Below are positions 46,059 through 56,910 of a stretch of 64,000 nt of DNA, piece after piece. The notes below the pieces were generated by a model that ran no database searches, was not told the DNA's origin, and was given only the letters and a program-made list of their open reading frames with translations. Within the stretch, counting starts at the first letter, position 1; each line of letters starts with the position of its first letter. The DNA is from Omphalotus guepiniiformis (taxonomy: Eukaryota > Basidiomycota > Agaricomycetes > Agaricales > Omphalotaceae): positions 434,001 through 498,000 of the forward strand of contig JAQOOI010000012.1 in assembly GCA_028554645.1 (NCBI GenBank), read 5' to 3'. Position numbers and translations under genes: made by a program.

Positions 46059-47097
46059 ATTGGAAGAGATATGAAATTTAGTCAATATTTAGAAGGATAC
46101 TGGGGAAATAAGGGAGGGGACCCCAGGTATTGTAGCTTGCAGGTCGCAGGTCGCAGCTTGAACGTGAGGAAGTCAAAGCGGAATGTGTCACTACAGCGTG
46201 ATGTACTCGTGATGTGACAGATCGAGCCCATCGAGCCAGGCGCTCGGCGCGCCTCATGTTCGTAACTTCATTGGTTCCAACTCCTGGATCGCCGCGCCCT
46301 GAAAAGAAAGCCACTCAGCAACCGTATGTAAGTAATTCAAAGAAATCTCTTGAAATCTTGCCAAAGTTATGGGATCTGAGGTCGCTTGCAGTTTTGAACA
46401 ATTTGTGATTGATTCTATTGGTATTCCGTACTCGCGTACTGTACGTAAATGTTCAAGAAGATCTCCGTGGTCCATGGTTTGCGTGGAAGACTGCTCAGTG
46501 TGTTGGCAGTAGCGAAATCAGCTTTGTTGTCGAGGGACAATCATAATGAGAAGTCAGGGTTCACTCTCTTCTTAGTATATAGGTAAGTGTGCATTTCTTT
46601 GACCCCTAGAAGGATTTATGTCAACAAATGTATACCTGGATTTTTGCTGATAGGCTTCTACGTATCACAGATCCGAGGTGTTTGGGGTAAAGGGACGGAA
46701 TTACTGTCTACAGCTTCCAATGTTTTCCTTTGATATTCTCTTGATCTGCCCCTAATAAAAACTTCTTAGACGGCAAAAACACGGCAAAGACAGCAACTGG
46801 ATGCATAGACAGCATCTCGTGAGTATAATTCTGATTGTCAGAAGTGTTTCGAGTACGCCAAGAAGGCAGATGGCGGCCCCGTCCTTTTAATAGAAAGAAG
46901 ATCCCGGAATGAAAATGTTTCTCAGGATCTAGATGATGTGGTCCTTAGCCCGCTCGCTCACTTACCATATTTGCGCTTTGGTTGAAGATGTATTTGCTTT
47001 TTCCTTAAACCTTGCTCTTTCCCACTCGTCCAAGGGTTTTCTCCCCCAATCATCACCTTGCAAGATTTCCCCCCCTCTCTCTCAAATCTCCCTCGTG
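46059..47097. other. divergent promoter region with one doubtful small frame
   Basis: About 1 kb between the divergent FAN1 and DUF-like genes. A minus-strand frame at 46254-46475 (73 residues, MDHGDLLEHLRTVREYG...) has clean Leu/Ile-rich helices but no known family or supporting intron, so it is not called as a gene. TC-rich sequence at 47030-47090 precedes the next ATG. Confidence 0.45.
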
Positions 47098-47895
47098 ATG
47101 GTGTTCCGAGCAAACATCGAAGGAAAGAGCTTCAAGTTTTGGTTGGTCCGTGAAGATGAAGGGATCCCTCTCGACACATACGAAATGATTCCCACCACTC
47201 AAGCATCCGGTCCCCTCATTTTAGAGGGCTACGTAGTGTCTGGTAAGCCAGGCGAGGTAAAGTTTTCTTGATCTTCGACTTTCGACAGTACGCTGACCAG
47301 ACTTTGTACGCGAGAGGTTCTCTGTGAATCTTGAAGTTGAGCCATTGGAGACCGATGTTTTGGCGGTCGTAGCGGTTGATAGACACGCGTTTTACTGCTT
47401 CCTGCCCGCATCGACACTCAATACGAGAGTTGAATTGCTCTCGTCAACTCATTCTAAAGACGGGAATTCCAACACGGAGCTTAAGTTCGCAGATTTGTCG
47501 AGTTGTGCGTTTCTATATCTATTCACTTAAGTAGTTTCTCTAACATTTTTGTTAGGTGATCCCAGACTCGGCATCATCCAAGTGTTCTTTATGACAGAGG
47601 ACTCGACCTTCACGCAGGCTATTTTGTCTGCGCCTTTTCTCAACATCGACGATCCCGTGTATGCAGAATTCAAGTTTGTTCATCTTCCCGACAGAGTCTC
47701 ATTCAACACTTTTATCATAGTATGTCGCACATTGCCAGGGAAGCCGTCGCCATCTTCAGAGCAAGATATAGACCCCGCGGTAAGCTGCATCCGTACCCCT
47801 TGATGTTCTTTAGCTCATAGCCGAATGTTAATTTCCAGCTGCGTTGGAAGCGTGGGGGTACATACCTGTTCCCTAATGTTACAGTGCGTAGATGA
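47098..47895 (+). CDS. conserved fungal protein of unknown function
   Basis: Four exons (47098-47256, 47315-47501, 47556-47779, 47839-47895), 208 residues. The protein starts MVFRANIEGKSFKFWLVRED and alternates beta-strand-like segments: IPLDTYEMIPTT, PLILEGYVVSGKPGERFSVNLEV, LGIIQVFFMTED, YAEFKFVHLPDRVSFNTF. There is no signal peptide or membrane segment. Beta-rich proteins with this kind of opening are common in Agaricomycetes as DUF families; the layout recalls DUF7918, but I cannot confirm that. Intron phases are consistent, so the gene itself is likely real. Confidence 0.6.
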
Positions 47896-48483
47896 TTATC
47901 CGTTACGTGACCCTCGAAATCCTGTATGTGCGGGAGGTATATCCACTGTTTACTTATACTGTTTACCATTACTTCGTCAAGCGGAGAATATGGAGGACTT
48001 CAAAAAGTAGTTTACTATGAAGACAAGAGACCGTTTGATTGTAAATTACATGATGCAAAAAAATTCATTATTCTCAAGTGGAATACTATACACCTGAAGG
48101 AGCATAGTGGATCGGCGCTGTATGTATGCAGATCAGATTCGAAACCCGCCTAATGACAGAGCGGAAACGAAAAATGGAACATGAAAATAAGCAGAGAAGC
48201 ATGAGAAAACATGATGAAAACTAATAATCGATGCCTACTATCTGATCCTCTCGTCACCTCGCCGCCTTCTCAAATCATGTACCATATCAACATCAATGCA
48301 CTTCACGCCAATTTTCTCATATGAATGTTGCAGAAAAGATGTAGTAAACGTACCGAATATGTGTATATACTCAAGATACCATTCAAAATAAATATGTTAC
48401 TAAAATGCCGCAAATACCACACCCAACATCATCGACTCGAATGGAATGTCTGACCCAAAGAAGCCAGCCAACCAACCATTCAA
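47896..48483. other. convergent 3' region without genes
   Basis: 588 bp between two stop codons, AT-rich, with AAAATGGAACATGAAAATAAG-type poly-A stretches (48170-48195). Nothing else recognised. Confidence 0.55.
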
Positions 48484-50761
48484 CTATCGGTGGGGCTCGT
48501 CAGGGGGCGTATACCCAGGCGGTGGATCATCCGACAATCCCTGTGCCCACGGCGACTGTAGCTGACTCTGCAACAACCCAATTTGCTCTACCATCATCCG
48601 TATCTGGTTTTTCAAAGCTTCCACATCATCAATTCCATCCCCCTCCTGTGCATTCCCGCGCTGGGTGCTCATTCCCAATCCTCTTCTTCGCGACCTATTA
48701 CTCCTAACCGAAACGCTCCTCTGTACCCCTGCGGCCTGAGCAGCCTGAGCCTCCTCGGCCTCTTGTTGTAAATCTCTCATCTCCTCCTGAATATGCCCCA
48801 TCTGTCTCTCTAGTTCCAGCTGACGCATGAGCCTAACCTCGGCTTTTGGGTTGGGGGGCACAGGAGGTAGGTCCTTTCTAGGTGTCGCCCTCGAGGATGC
48901 GTCGGCAGTGCCACTGGTGGACTGTGTATCACGACTCAGATCAGAGTCAGCAGCAGCGCTGCGGCCATTGGGAGCTGACCCGAAAGTGGTGGTATTAGGC
49001 GCAATCCTATTGAACCCACTGTCGAGGTTTCCAGATGAAGGAAGCGCGGGTGTCCCCTGAGGCCCCACCGAGTCTCGAAACGATAGCGAAAGACCATTCG
49101 GATGCTGCAAACCCCCACCACCAAGTACTGTCCCTCGCCCCAGCTCTCCTTTCTTTTTCCTTCCCGCCACCAACACAACCTCACCCGTCGGAAGCGCAGA
49201 CAACACCGATCGGTCCTCATACAGTGCAGACGTGGTTGCATCCGTACTGGTAGACGTACTTCCTATATGTCCACTACTCGTATTATCATGGGACTCGCGT
49301 CCAAGGGAAACCGAAGCCAACGCAGTGGTTGAAGGATACAAGGACGAATCTGTGTAACCATCAGTGCGGTCCCCCGACATGTCGTCACTCGATCCAGGCA
49401 ACAACAATGCATTTGGACCAGAAGACGATCGAGTATGTGTATGGGAGCCCATATAAGCTGGAAGCGTCCCCGAAAGCATCGTACTCGACCCTTCAGCATC
49501 CTCATCTAGGCCCGGCCGCACTGGCGCCAGTAATCTTGACCCCGACCCCAATCCAGACGAAGGATACTCCCGCTGAGCCATTTGACCACTCGAAGCCGAA
49601 TTCAACCCAGAACCGTCGATACCGCCACTCAGACTGAGCGTTCGAATTGCCCGAAGCCTTCGGCGTCGGTAGAATAGAAACAACGCTATTAGAGCAGAGA
49701 TGAACACCACTACCCCTGCGACTGTTCCGCCGACGATTGCACCTGTATTTGATGATGGCGAAGTTGATATTTGATCTGTAAGTGGAGTTACGACGGAGGA
49801 AGTTGGGCTTAAAGCTGAAGTGCTTGCTTTGCTTGTGGTAGGTGTGGTCTTCGGGGTAGTTGTAGCTGTGGTATTGTTGTCCGTAGCAGCATCATCTTGA
49901 AACCTGATAAATTCAAAAAGTAAGCCCACTCTTCCCTCCCCTGCCAAACCAAACAAACCCCCAAATTAACAAAGAAACTGTTGCAACTCACGTATACATT
50001 GCATAATCAAAATTCACAAAAACATCATGATCCACCCCAGTCGTACTAATGATCAAAGTATGATCACTGTTCTTCAGCCCCGTCTCAGAATACACCAGCG
50101 CGTTACTTCCATACAAAAATTCCGGCGCAGTCGTCAAATTATCCGGCTCATGAAGAAAGTGGCCTGCTAATTTCCCGTCCAGGGTGAAGTTGCTTTCCGT
50201 GACGGTAGTTATACCCGGCGCGACATTATTTGCGAGTATGAAGAACACGTAGATGGCTGTACCTATGTATACGCATGCGACCGTGCGCAAAGAAGAAAAA
50301 ATACAATGACCAAGCGTTAGTATAACAAACCCCCAAAACTCTAAATTCACTCACTCACCCGTAAAACTCAACGTACATGAGATATTCCCCAACCCAGCAT
50401 TATACGTCGCAGCCGTCCACGTCCCATTGAATGCCAGCGATTTATCCGGCTGAATCGCACACCCTTTACATGTTTGGTCCTCCCAAACGCCAAGGGTAGC
50501 AGGGAGAAACACAGGTCGTTTGGTTGTCACTGAGTCCCCTAGTGAGTCATCGATGGTTCGATTCACAGCGGTGCAGAGGGCGGGTGAGGGGAAGTGAATG
50601 AGGAGTATGCAGACGAGGAGAAGGTGAAATCTCAGGCTGAGAAGGTTTGATGCGAAATAGGAGCTGAGGGGAAAACGTGCGCTGGCAGAAGCACCAGCTC
50701 CACCTACTCGCGCCAGGAGAATATGTAGTGGTCCAAGTCGTCGTTTTCGTGTTCGAAGCAT
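48484..50761 (-). CDS. secreted/membrane protein with one TM helix and disordered cytosolic tail
   Basis: Three exons from 50761 down (50359-50761, 49992-50262, 48484-49903), 697 residues. A basic N-terminus and hydrophobic stretch (FHLLLVCILLIHFPSPALC) act as signal peptide or anchor. The extracellular domain has CKGCAI, several N-glycosylation sequons (NRT, NGT, NIS, NFT, NLT) and beta strands such as TAIYVFFILANNV and DHDVFVNFDYAMYT. A Thr/Ser stalk leads to the helix GAIVGGTVAGVVVFISALIALFLFY and an RRRR stop-transfer sequence. The roughly 420-residue tail is serine-rich with a PPVPPNP motif, a Glu/Gln-rich coiled coil and the end PPPGYTPPDEPHR. This layout is widespread in Agaricomycetes but uncharacterised. 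A wall-sensor-like role is possible from the shape only. Confidence 0.8.
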
Positions 50762-51984
50762 TCGTTCAACCGCTTACTCCGCAAGCATACAAGATGACCA
50801 GCCCTGCAATGACGATGTACGAAAGGACAAAGGTTTTTCGAGAGTCGGGACCGATGTTGTTAAGAATTCTGACAAGAGCAATGATGGCAAAGCGGGTCAC
50901 TCGTTACCTAGGCCCCACCAAGATTTGCAGAAACTATGTACATACTAACCCCAACCAAGCAGCTCTTTACACATTGATGAGAACAACTGAATACATAGCC
51001 AATGTCGACAGTTGTTAAGAGGGAACAACCACAGGAGACAAGGATCAATGCATCAACATCTGTTGGGAGGAGCTTTGGGGGGAGATGGGGCTCTCGGGGA
51101 TGATCTGATGGCTCAGCGTCTATCTTTCAATGCATACCAAAGCATACCCAATAAAAAATACTGCGCGTTCCGAATAGACCTTGAACGAATTCCAGGTTTT
51201 CCTTGTTCTCGATCACCAACGGAGGAGCTCACAGCTCAATGGACCCTGAATTTGAACAAGCCAGGTTCTATTGCGGCCGGGCGAATCCTGTGAATTTGGC
51301 AAAAGAAAATTACAGCATTCACTCGCACTGCTACAGTGCCCATTCACGGCCACCAGCTACCTCGAACGTTTGAATAAGGCTAATCAAATTCTGCCAGTGG
51401 GGACTGTCAGAGCTTAAAGTTCGGGGGAATTCAATGAATGATTTAATGAACATGCACCTCATCAATATCTTCCCGGAGTGTTTCGCTCTATCAGTGAGCT
51501 ATGTATATGAGGTTTCATCACCCCATCATTGTCAAGCTTCGTCACAAAGTCCCAGCCAACAGCTTCGTACCTTTTATACAACTACCGGTCTCGTAAGTGC
51601 CGTCCAAACACAATGGCTGTCGCCAGCATCATGCACTTGCATTCGCCGAGTCAACCTGCCGACCGTCGCTCTAAAAGCAGTCCAACATGTAAGATTTCGT
51701 AGCTTAAGAGAAAGGACAAAGCTACGTCTAAAGAGAAAACCTCAGCCGGCCCGAGGTCACCGGGCGCTTCTCACTGAGCACGTGACTTGTACCTTTTTTT
51801 CCTTCCTCGGTACAGGCAAAATCGAGTTCAGGCCTAACCTGCGGATCCTGGCTGTACATCTGCGACATATCCCTACCGAGCCGTTATCACCATTTCAAAC
51901 TCAAGACAGGCCACCGACCAACTGAGAAACCGAAACGGCTTATCAACCAACTAAAGCACAGCTACTGCCAGACCCAAAATCCTG
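50762..51984. other. divergent intergenic region without recognised genes
   Basis: 1.2 kb between divergent starts. An open frame at 51434-51925 (163 codons) has no family likeness and an atypical composition, so it is not called. A CACGTGAC E-box-like site is at 51780-51787, about 200 bp before RPAC1. Confidence 0.45.
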
Positions 51985-53427
51985 ATGGCGAGCATAACTA
52001 CCTCCCCAGACCCTCGCAGACTAGTAGGCATAACAGCTGAACGCGCAACGCACGTCTCTAGCACTGATTTCCCGGGACATTACCCCGGTGAAGACCATTC
52101 ATGGGATTTGGCCAAATTCAGAGCGGTGCGTGTGTTCCTTGAGGTTTGTGTTGGAAGTAGAATGTTGATCGTGTATCTTTGGGGGGTTATTCGCGATGCT
52201 TTGGATCTTGTATTGTATTGGAATTGGAATTGGAATTGGAAAGGATAGGGCTTGAAGATTCGTGTGCAACGACTGTCGAATCGGTCGGTAGAGTTTGATT
52301 TGGTAGGCGTGGATGCGTCGGTGGCTAATGCGTTCAGGAGGATCATGATTGCTGAGGTGCGTCTGGTGGTCCTTCTTTCATTTGTTCAATCCTGATTTAC
52401 CAAAATCTTTCTCTTTGCTTTATGGGGACTAGGTGCCTACGGTAGCTATCGAAAGAGTATACATATGGAATAACACAAGTGTCATCGCAGATGAAGTGTT
52501 AGCGTCGAGATTAGGTCTCGTACCTCTCAACGTAGACCCGTCGACGATGGACATAAAAACAGGTGCGTCCCTCTTCTCGCTCTCAACCCTACTTACCTAC
52601 CAACTCAGACTCCGAACCAAACACGGACCGCAATACCCTACTCTTCAGCCTCTCTCTTACCTGCACACGCAACCCTTCCGCTCCTAAAAACTCCACCAAC
52701 CCCTCCGAACTGTACATCGACCACGAGCTTCTCTCGCGGCACCTCATATGGAAACCCGCAGGCGAGCAGCCTCTACGGATGGGTCACGCAGGACCTACGA
52801 CACCCGATATCGTCCTTGCGAAGTTGAGGCCAGGGCAGAGCGTCGAGATGGAGTTGCACGCATATAAGGGTGTTGGAAAGGATCATGCAAAGTATAGTCC
52901 AGTCGGTGAGTTGCCGGTTTTTGAGATGTATGATGTATGTGTATGGTATATTTATACTTTCGATAGCAACTGCGACGTACCGCCTCCACCCATACATCAA
53001 AATCCTCAAGCCAATCCCGATGGAGCATGCTGAAAAGTTCCAAAGCTGTTTCTCACCCGGGGTTATCAAGATCGATCGGCAGAAGGGAGAAGTCAGTGTA
53101 GATCCTAGAGGCATGAGAAATGATACCGTTTCGAGAGAAGTGTTGAGACATCCGGAGTTTCAAGATAAGGTGGAGTTGAGTCGGATTCGGGATTTCTTTA
53201 TCTGTGGGTGGTTCTTTTTTCTTTGTTAGGATATTCTTCACTGAGCACGTTTCATCTTAGTCAACGTAGAGTCGGAAAGCGCCTACAAACCTGAAGATAT
53301 CTTTCTCGAGTCGATCAATGTCATGCGGGCGAAAATTGCAGTAATGAAGAAGGCAGCAGTGGGTTTGTTGGATGGAAATGGTGGTGAAAGTATAGGTGAA
53401 GGAGATGTTTCGATGGCCGATGTGTAA
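51985..53427 (+). CDS. RPC40: RNA polymerase I and III shared subunit AC40 (RPAC1)
   Basis: Six exons (51985-52125, 52249-52356, 52433-52562, 52609-52905, 52967-53203, 53261-53427), 359 residues. Landmarks are [23 protein letters not shown] (the alpha-like dimerisation motif), [49 protein letters not shown] with KDHAKYSPV, and ATATYRLHP. The protein pairs with AC19 to form the platform on which Pol I and Pol III assemble, like bacterial alpha. Length agrees with the family (335-350). Intron 1 (52126-52248) carries a GGAATT hexanucleotide repeat at about 52216-52241. Confidence 0.95.
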
Positions 53428-53694
53428 TGTACGCACTAAAAGCTCTGAATAGAGCACGTTGATTGATTGTAAGTGCCTGTGCGGCGTGAACGAATACAAC
53501 GATCTTGTCGTGATAACAAACAGATTGCTTCAATCCTGAAGAGCTATGGAAATACACTGGAAATAGAATACATACATGAGTTTAGTACCCAGACTCAAAT
53601 GACACGAAAACTCACAAAGAAATTACACATTCCTACTCAAACGAAACCTCTTGAAACGGATCTCCAATCGCTAGAAAGAAAAAAATATATCAAG

Positions 53695-54177
53695 TTAAAG
53701 CCTAGAACTTGACATATAACACCCACTTTTCCTCAAAAACTCAACAACATGCGTATCAAGCAACTCATCTTTCTTTCCTCCTTCTTTACCTCCATCCCAC
53801 TGCGATCCACCCGGTCCAGCAGCATGCGCGTTCGATCCAGGTCCCTTCCTAGGCTCTTCCCTTCTTCTCGTCTTAACATCTCTACTCGACGACGCAGCAC
53901 CAAACGCGGCACCGCCAGGCAACCTCCTCTTCGTTGTGCCACTCACACCCGGCCCACTTCCACCTCCACCACCGCTGCTGCTTGTGCCACCGTGTCCGCT
54001 TCCCGGTCCACCGGAGGCAAAACCGCTCAGTGCAGTGCTCGCACCATGGAGTGTGTGTCCTGCATGGTGAGATGAGTGAGAGAATAAAAAGACGGAATTT
54101 TCTTGTTCGTCTGGAGTCGATGAACCTGAAGAAGGTGTGGAGAAGGATGGTGAAGCTGGTTCAGGTGGCGAGTTCAT
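53695..54177 (-). CDS. Gly/Ser-rich protein of unknown function
   Basis: A single open frame of 160 residues. The N-terminal half is Pro/Ser-rich and Gly-rich (GGPGSGHGGTSSSGGGGG). A basic stretch (TKRRLPGG, VKTRRREEPRKG) follows. The end is more ordered, DELLDTHVVEFLRKSGCY, and may be the conserved core. No known domain is recognised. It lies between RPAC1 (convergent, 267 bp between stops) and septin CDC10 (divergent, 288 bp between starts). Its GC-rich composition means frames open easily, so its coding status is moderately sure. Confidence 0.55.
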   Translation of the reverse strand: MNSPPEPASPSFSTPSSGSSTPDEQENSVFLFSHSSHHAGHTLHGASTALSGFASGGPGSGHGGTSSSGGGGGSGPGVSGTTKRRLPGGAAFGAASSSRDVKTRRREEPRKGPGSNAHAAGPGGSQWDGGKEGGKKDELLDTHVVEFLRKSGCYMSSSRL

Positions 54178-54465
54178 GTTATTTTCTGGATTTTATGTTT
54201 TGTTCCCTTTATGTTAGTGGATGAGAAGTGCCAGGCGCTTATCTCAATTGCAACTCGGGCGCTTACAATACATACTTACATAATGACTAGATATGCCGAA
54301 AACGGCAACTTTAATTGTAATTTGCGCATATTTGCATCCAAAAGGTCAGTCCATTTGCCTTCTCGCTTTACAACCTCCCTACTCTGCTCGTCTCTCGTCT
54401 CTCCTTCTCCTTGGACCTAGGACTTTTTCCTTTCTTCTCTTCAGAAAATCATTACCGGAGAAAAA
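54178..54465. promoter_or_regulatory. divergent promoter region of septin and Gly-rich protein genes
   Basis: 288 bp between two divergent starts. A long CT-rich tract (TCTCGTCTCTCCTTCTCC ... TTTCTTCTCTTC) at 54391-54441 directly precedes the septin ATG, a common form of strong fungal promoters or leaders. No TATA box stands out. Confidence 0.5.
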
Positions 54466-56010
54466 ATGGCTGCACCAGTTGAAGAAATTCGCGCAGAGTC
54501 TTATGTCGGTTTCGACTCTATCACGCAGCAAATTGAACATAAGCTGCTCAAGAGAGGGTTTCAATTTAATGTCATTGTCGTTGGTATGTGGTTTCTTTTT
54601 CTTGAACTTGAAAGATTTTGTGCAGCCTGTAATTAGTTGGTACATTTGGCTCACTTTGTGCTGTTTTTTTACTTTTACTAGGTCAAACGGGATTAGGAAA
54701 GTCGACGATGATAAACACCATTTTTGCCTCGCATTTGATGGATACCAAGGGTCGTTTCGCGTCTGACGAGCCTGTGAGGCAGACTACGGAGATTCAGGCT
54801 GTTTCCCATGGTACGTTTTGTGGTCTTTACTCTCTCGTTTCGTTCCTCCCGCTGCTTCGTCCTTTTGGCTGCATGCGGCAACGCGCGCAATCCGTACTCG
54901 GCTCACTTGGTTGAGTCGAGCTAATACGATACGTCGATTGCTTCTTTTCCTGCCCCCTTTATGATTCTATAGTACTCCTGTTTACGTCTACTTGACAACG
55001 TATCTCTGACGCCGTGGCTACGTTTTTTTACACTTTAGTCATTGTGGAGAACGGCGTAAAGCTACGTCTCAACATCGTTGATACCCCCGGGTACGGTGAC
55101 CAAATCAACAACGAGGGATGGTACGTTCCGCTCCTCTATTTCTTAATTTGCCTTCCTTAATTTCGTTTCATTGTGCTATAGCTGGGACCCCATCATTAAA
55201 TACATCAAAGACCAACACAGCGCCTACCTGCGCAAAGAGCTCACCGCTATGCGTGACCGGTACATCCAGGACACGCGCATTCACTGCTGCCTCTACTTCA
55301 TCAACCCCACTGGTCACGCACTCCGCCCTATCGACGTGATTGTGATGAAGAAGCTGAGCGAGGTCGTGAATGTCGTGCCGGTTATTGCCAAAGCCGATAG
55401 CTTGACGATCGAGGAGAGGGATGCGTTCAAGGTCAAGGTGAGGTTACTTCCTTTGGATGTGCTAGAAAGACAGAGTGCTTATGTATGTGTTTGTTAGATC
55501 CGCGAAGAGCTCGTGTATAACAACATTCGTTTGTACCCCTTCGATACTGACGAGTACGACGAGGAGGAGATTGCGTTGAATGAGAGTATCCGTGTACGTT
55601 CTTCCACCCCTTCCCTTGTCTTTTCTCTAAACTCGCCCACCCACCCTCTTTCACCCAGTCATACATCCCATTCGCAGTCGTAGGTTCCGAAAGCAACGTG
55701 ATCATCGACGGCAAATCCGTGCGCGGCAGGAAAAACCGCTGGGGCGTTGTCAACGTTGAAGATCCCAACCACTGCGAGTTTGTCAACCTCAGGAACTTCT
55801 TGACTAGGTGAGGTTACACACTTGCTTTACTTTTTGGGTTGCTTGGGTAGTGAATCTGTGAACTGATGATATTTTCCTCGTTCGCGCTATAGAACTCACT
55901 TGCAAGATCTCATCGAGACCACCGCACAGATTCATTACGAGGCGTTCCGCTCGAAACAGTTGCTTGCACTTAAGGAGGGTGTGAACCAGCGTCCGCCAAC
56001 GAGCCAGTAA
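54466..56010 (+). CDS. CDC10: septin, Cdc10 type
   Basis: Seven exons: 54466-54583, 54682-54810, 55039-55120, 55182-55437, 55498-55593, 55659-55807, 55893-56010; 315 residues, near yeast Cdc10 (322). The start ESYVGFDSITQQIEHKLLKRGFQFNVIVVG is typical of Cdc10. The P-loop is GQTGLGKST (residues 40-48), the switch region is DTPGYGD, the specificity loop is AKAD, and the septin element includes EDPNHCEFVNLRNFL. As in Cdc10, no C-terminal coiled coil follows. The product assembles with other septins into filaments at septa and hyphal tips. Intron 2 is unusually long (228 bp). Confidence 0.96.
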
Positions 56011-56910
56011 AGGAATCGAGTGTGTGATTGATATCCCTGCGTTGTCAGTGCCGGGTTAGCTCTGGTCTGAGGAGGAGGGAAACGGAATGGACTTCTTTTT
56101 AGGGGGGGAGAGTGGCGAGGATAAAACCTGAAAGCCAGGAACAGAGAGTTTCTTTCCTCTTACTCTTACTACATGGCACAACAGAAGCCCTCTCCTACCT
56201 CCCCTCCTCTTTTTTTCTTGCAATTCTCTAGTTTTCTTTTTTGTCTACTGTTACAGTAATCTAAACGTGATACCCCCATGGCCAATTCCTCCTCACCCAC
56301 GCTCTTTGCCACCTCGGTCTACTTTCGTTATCTTTCTGAACGTACTGTTACTGTCTGTCTCTTTGTTCTACGTGGATATTCTACATAAGTAACTGTTATG
56401 ATGAATAACGTTGTGTGTTTGTGATTTTCTACAGGTTTGTATCTTCTAGATATATACCTTCTGGCTCAATCTTCGAAACGGTCAAAGCTAGGTGTTTTAC
56501 TCTACCGGCCAACACTGTAAATCATTTTGTCATATTCATGAGTATCCGTACGAATATATGCGAATGGAAATTAGAAAAATATCGTGGCTACATCAACTTG
56601 AGAGTGTTTTACATGATATGATACGTGAGTTGCAAAGACAGAAGCTGAGCAAGAAAGTACAAATATAACGAAATCTCCTCAATTCGTCTCTCTCCTCTCT
56701 CCATCCTTCCATCCAGTAATCTAATAATAAGATGTATAGTGTATATGTATATCAATAAGAAAATAATATGCTAAATAATCACACAACTGCAGTAGGCAGG
56801 TAAATCAAGTCATAAAGGCATAACCAAATGTCCGCTCATCACCAACGCAAATCGAAAAGAAAAAAGATTACGGGGGGCGAAAAAAGAATCACCTAAAAGG
56901 GTCCAAAGAT
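56011..56910. other. convergent 3' region of septin and P4-ATPase copy 2
   Basis: 900 bp with both 3' ends, CT-rich runs and AT-rich stretches (about 56735-56770). No gene seen; the open frame at 56415-56621 is not convincing. Confidence 0.55.

Noticed and set aside
46254..46475. 73-codon minus-strand frame near FAN1
   Set aside because: Reads plausibly but no family, no intron and no conserved context; mentioned only in the intergenic entry.
51434..51925. 163-codon open frame upstream of RPAC1
   Set aside because: No domain likeness, no helix or strand pattern, and no splice support; likely chance.
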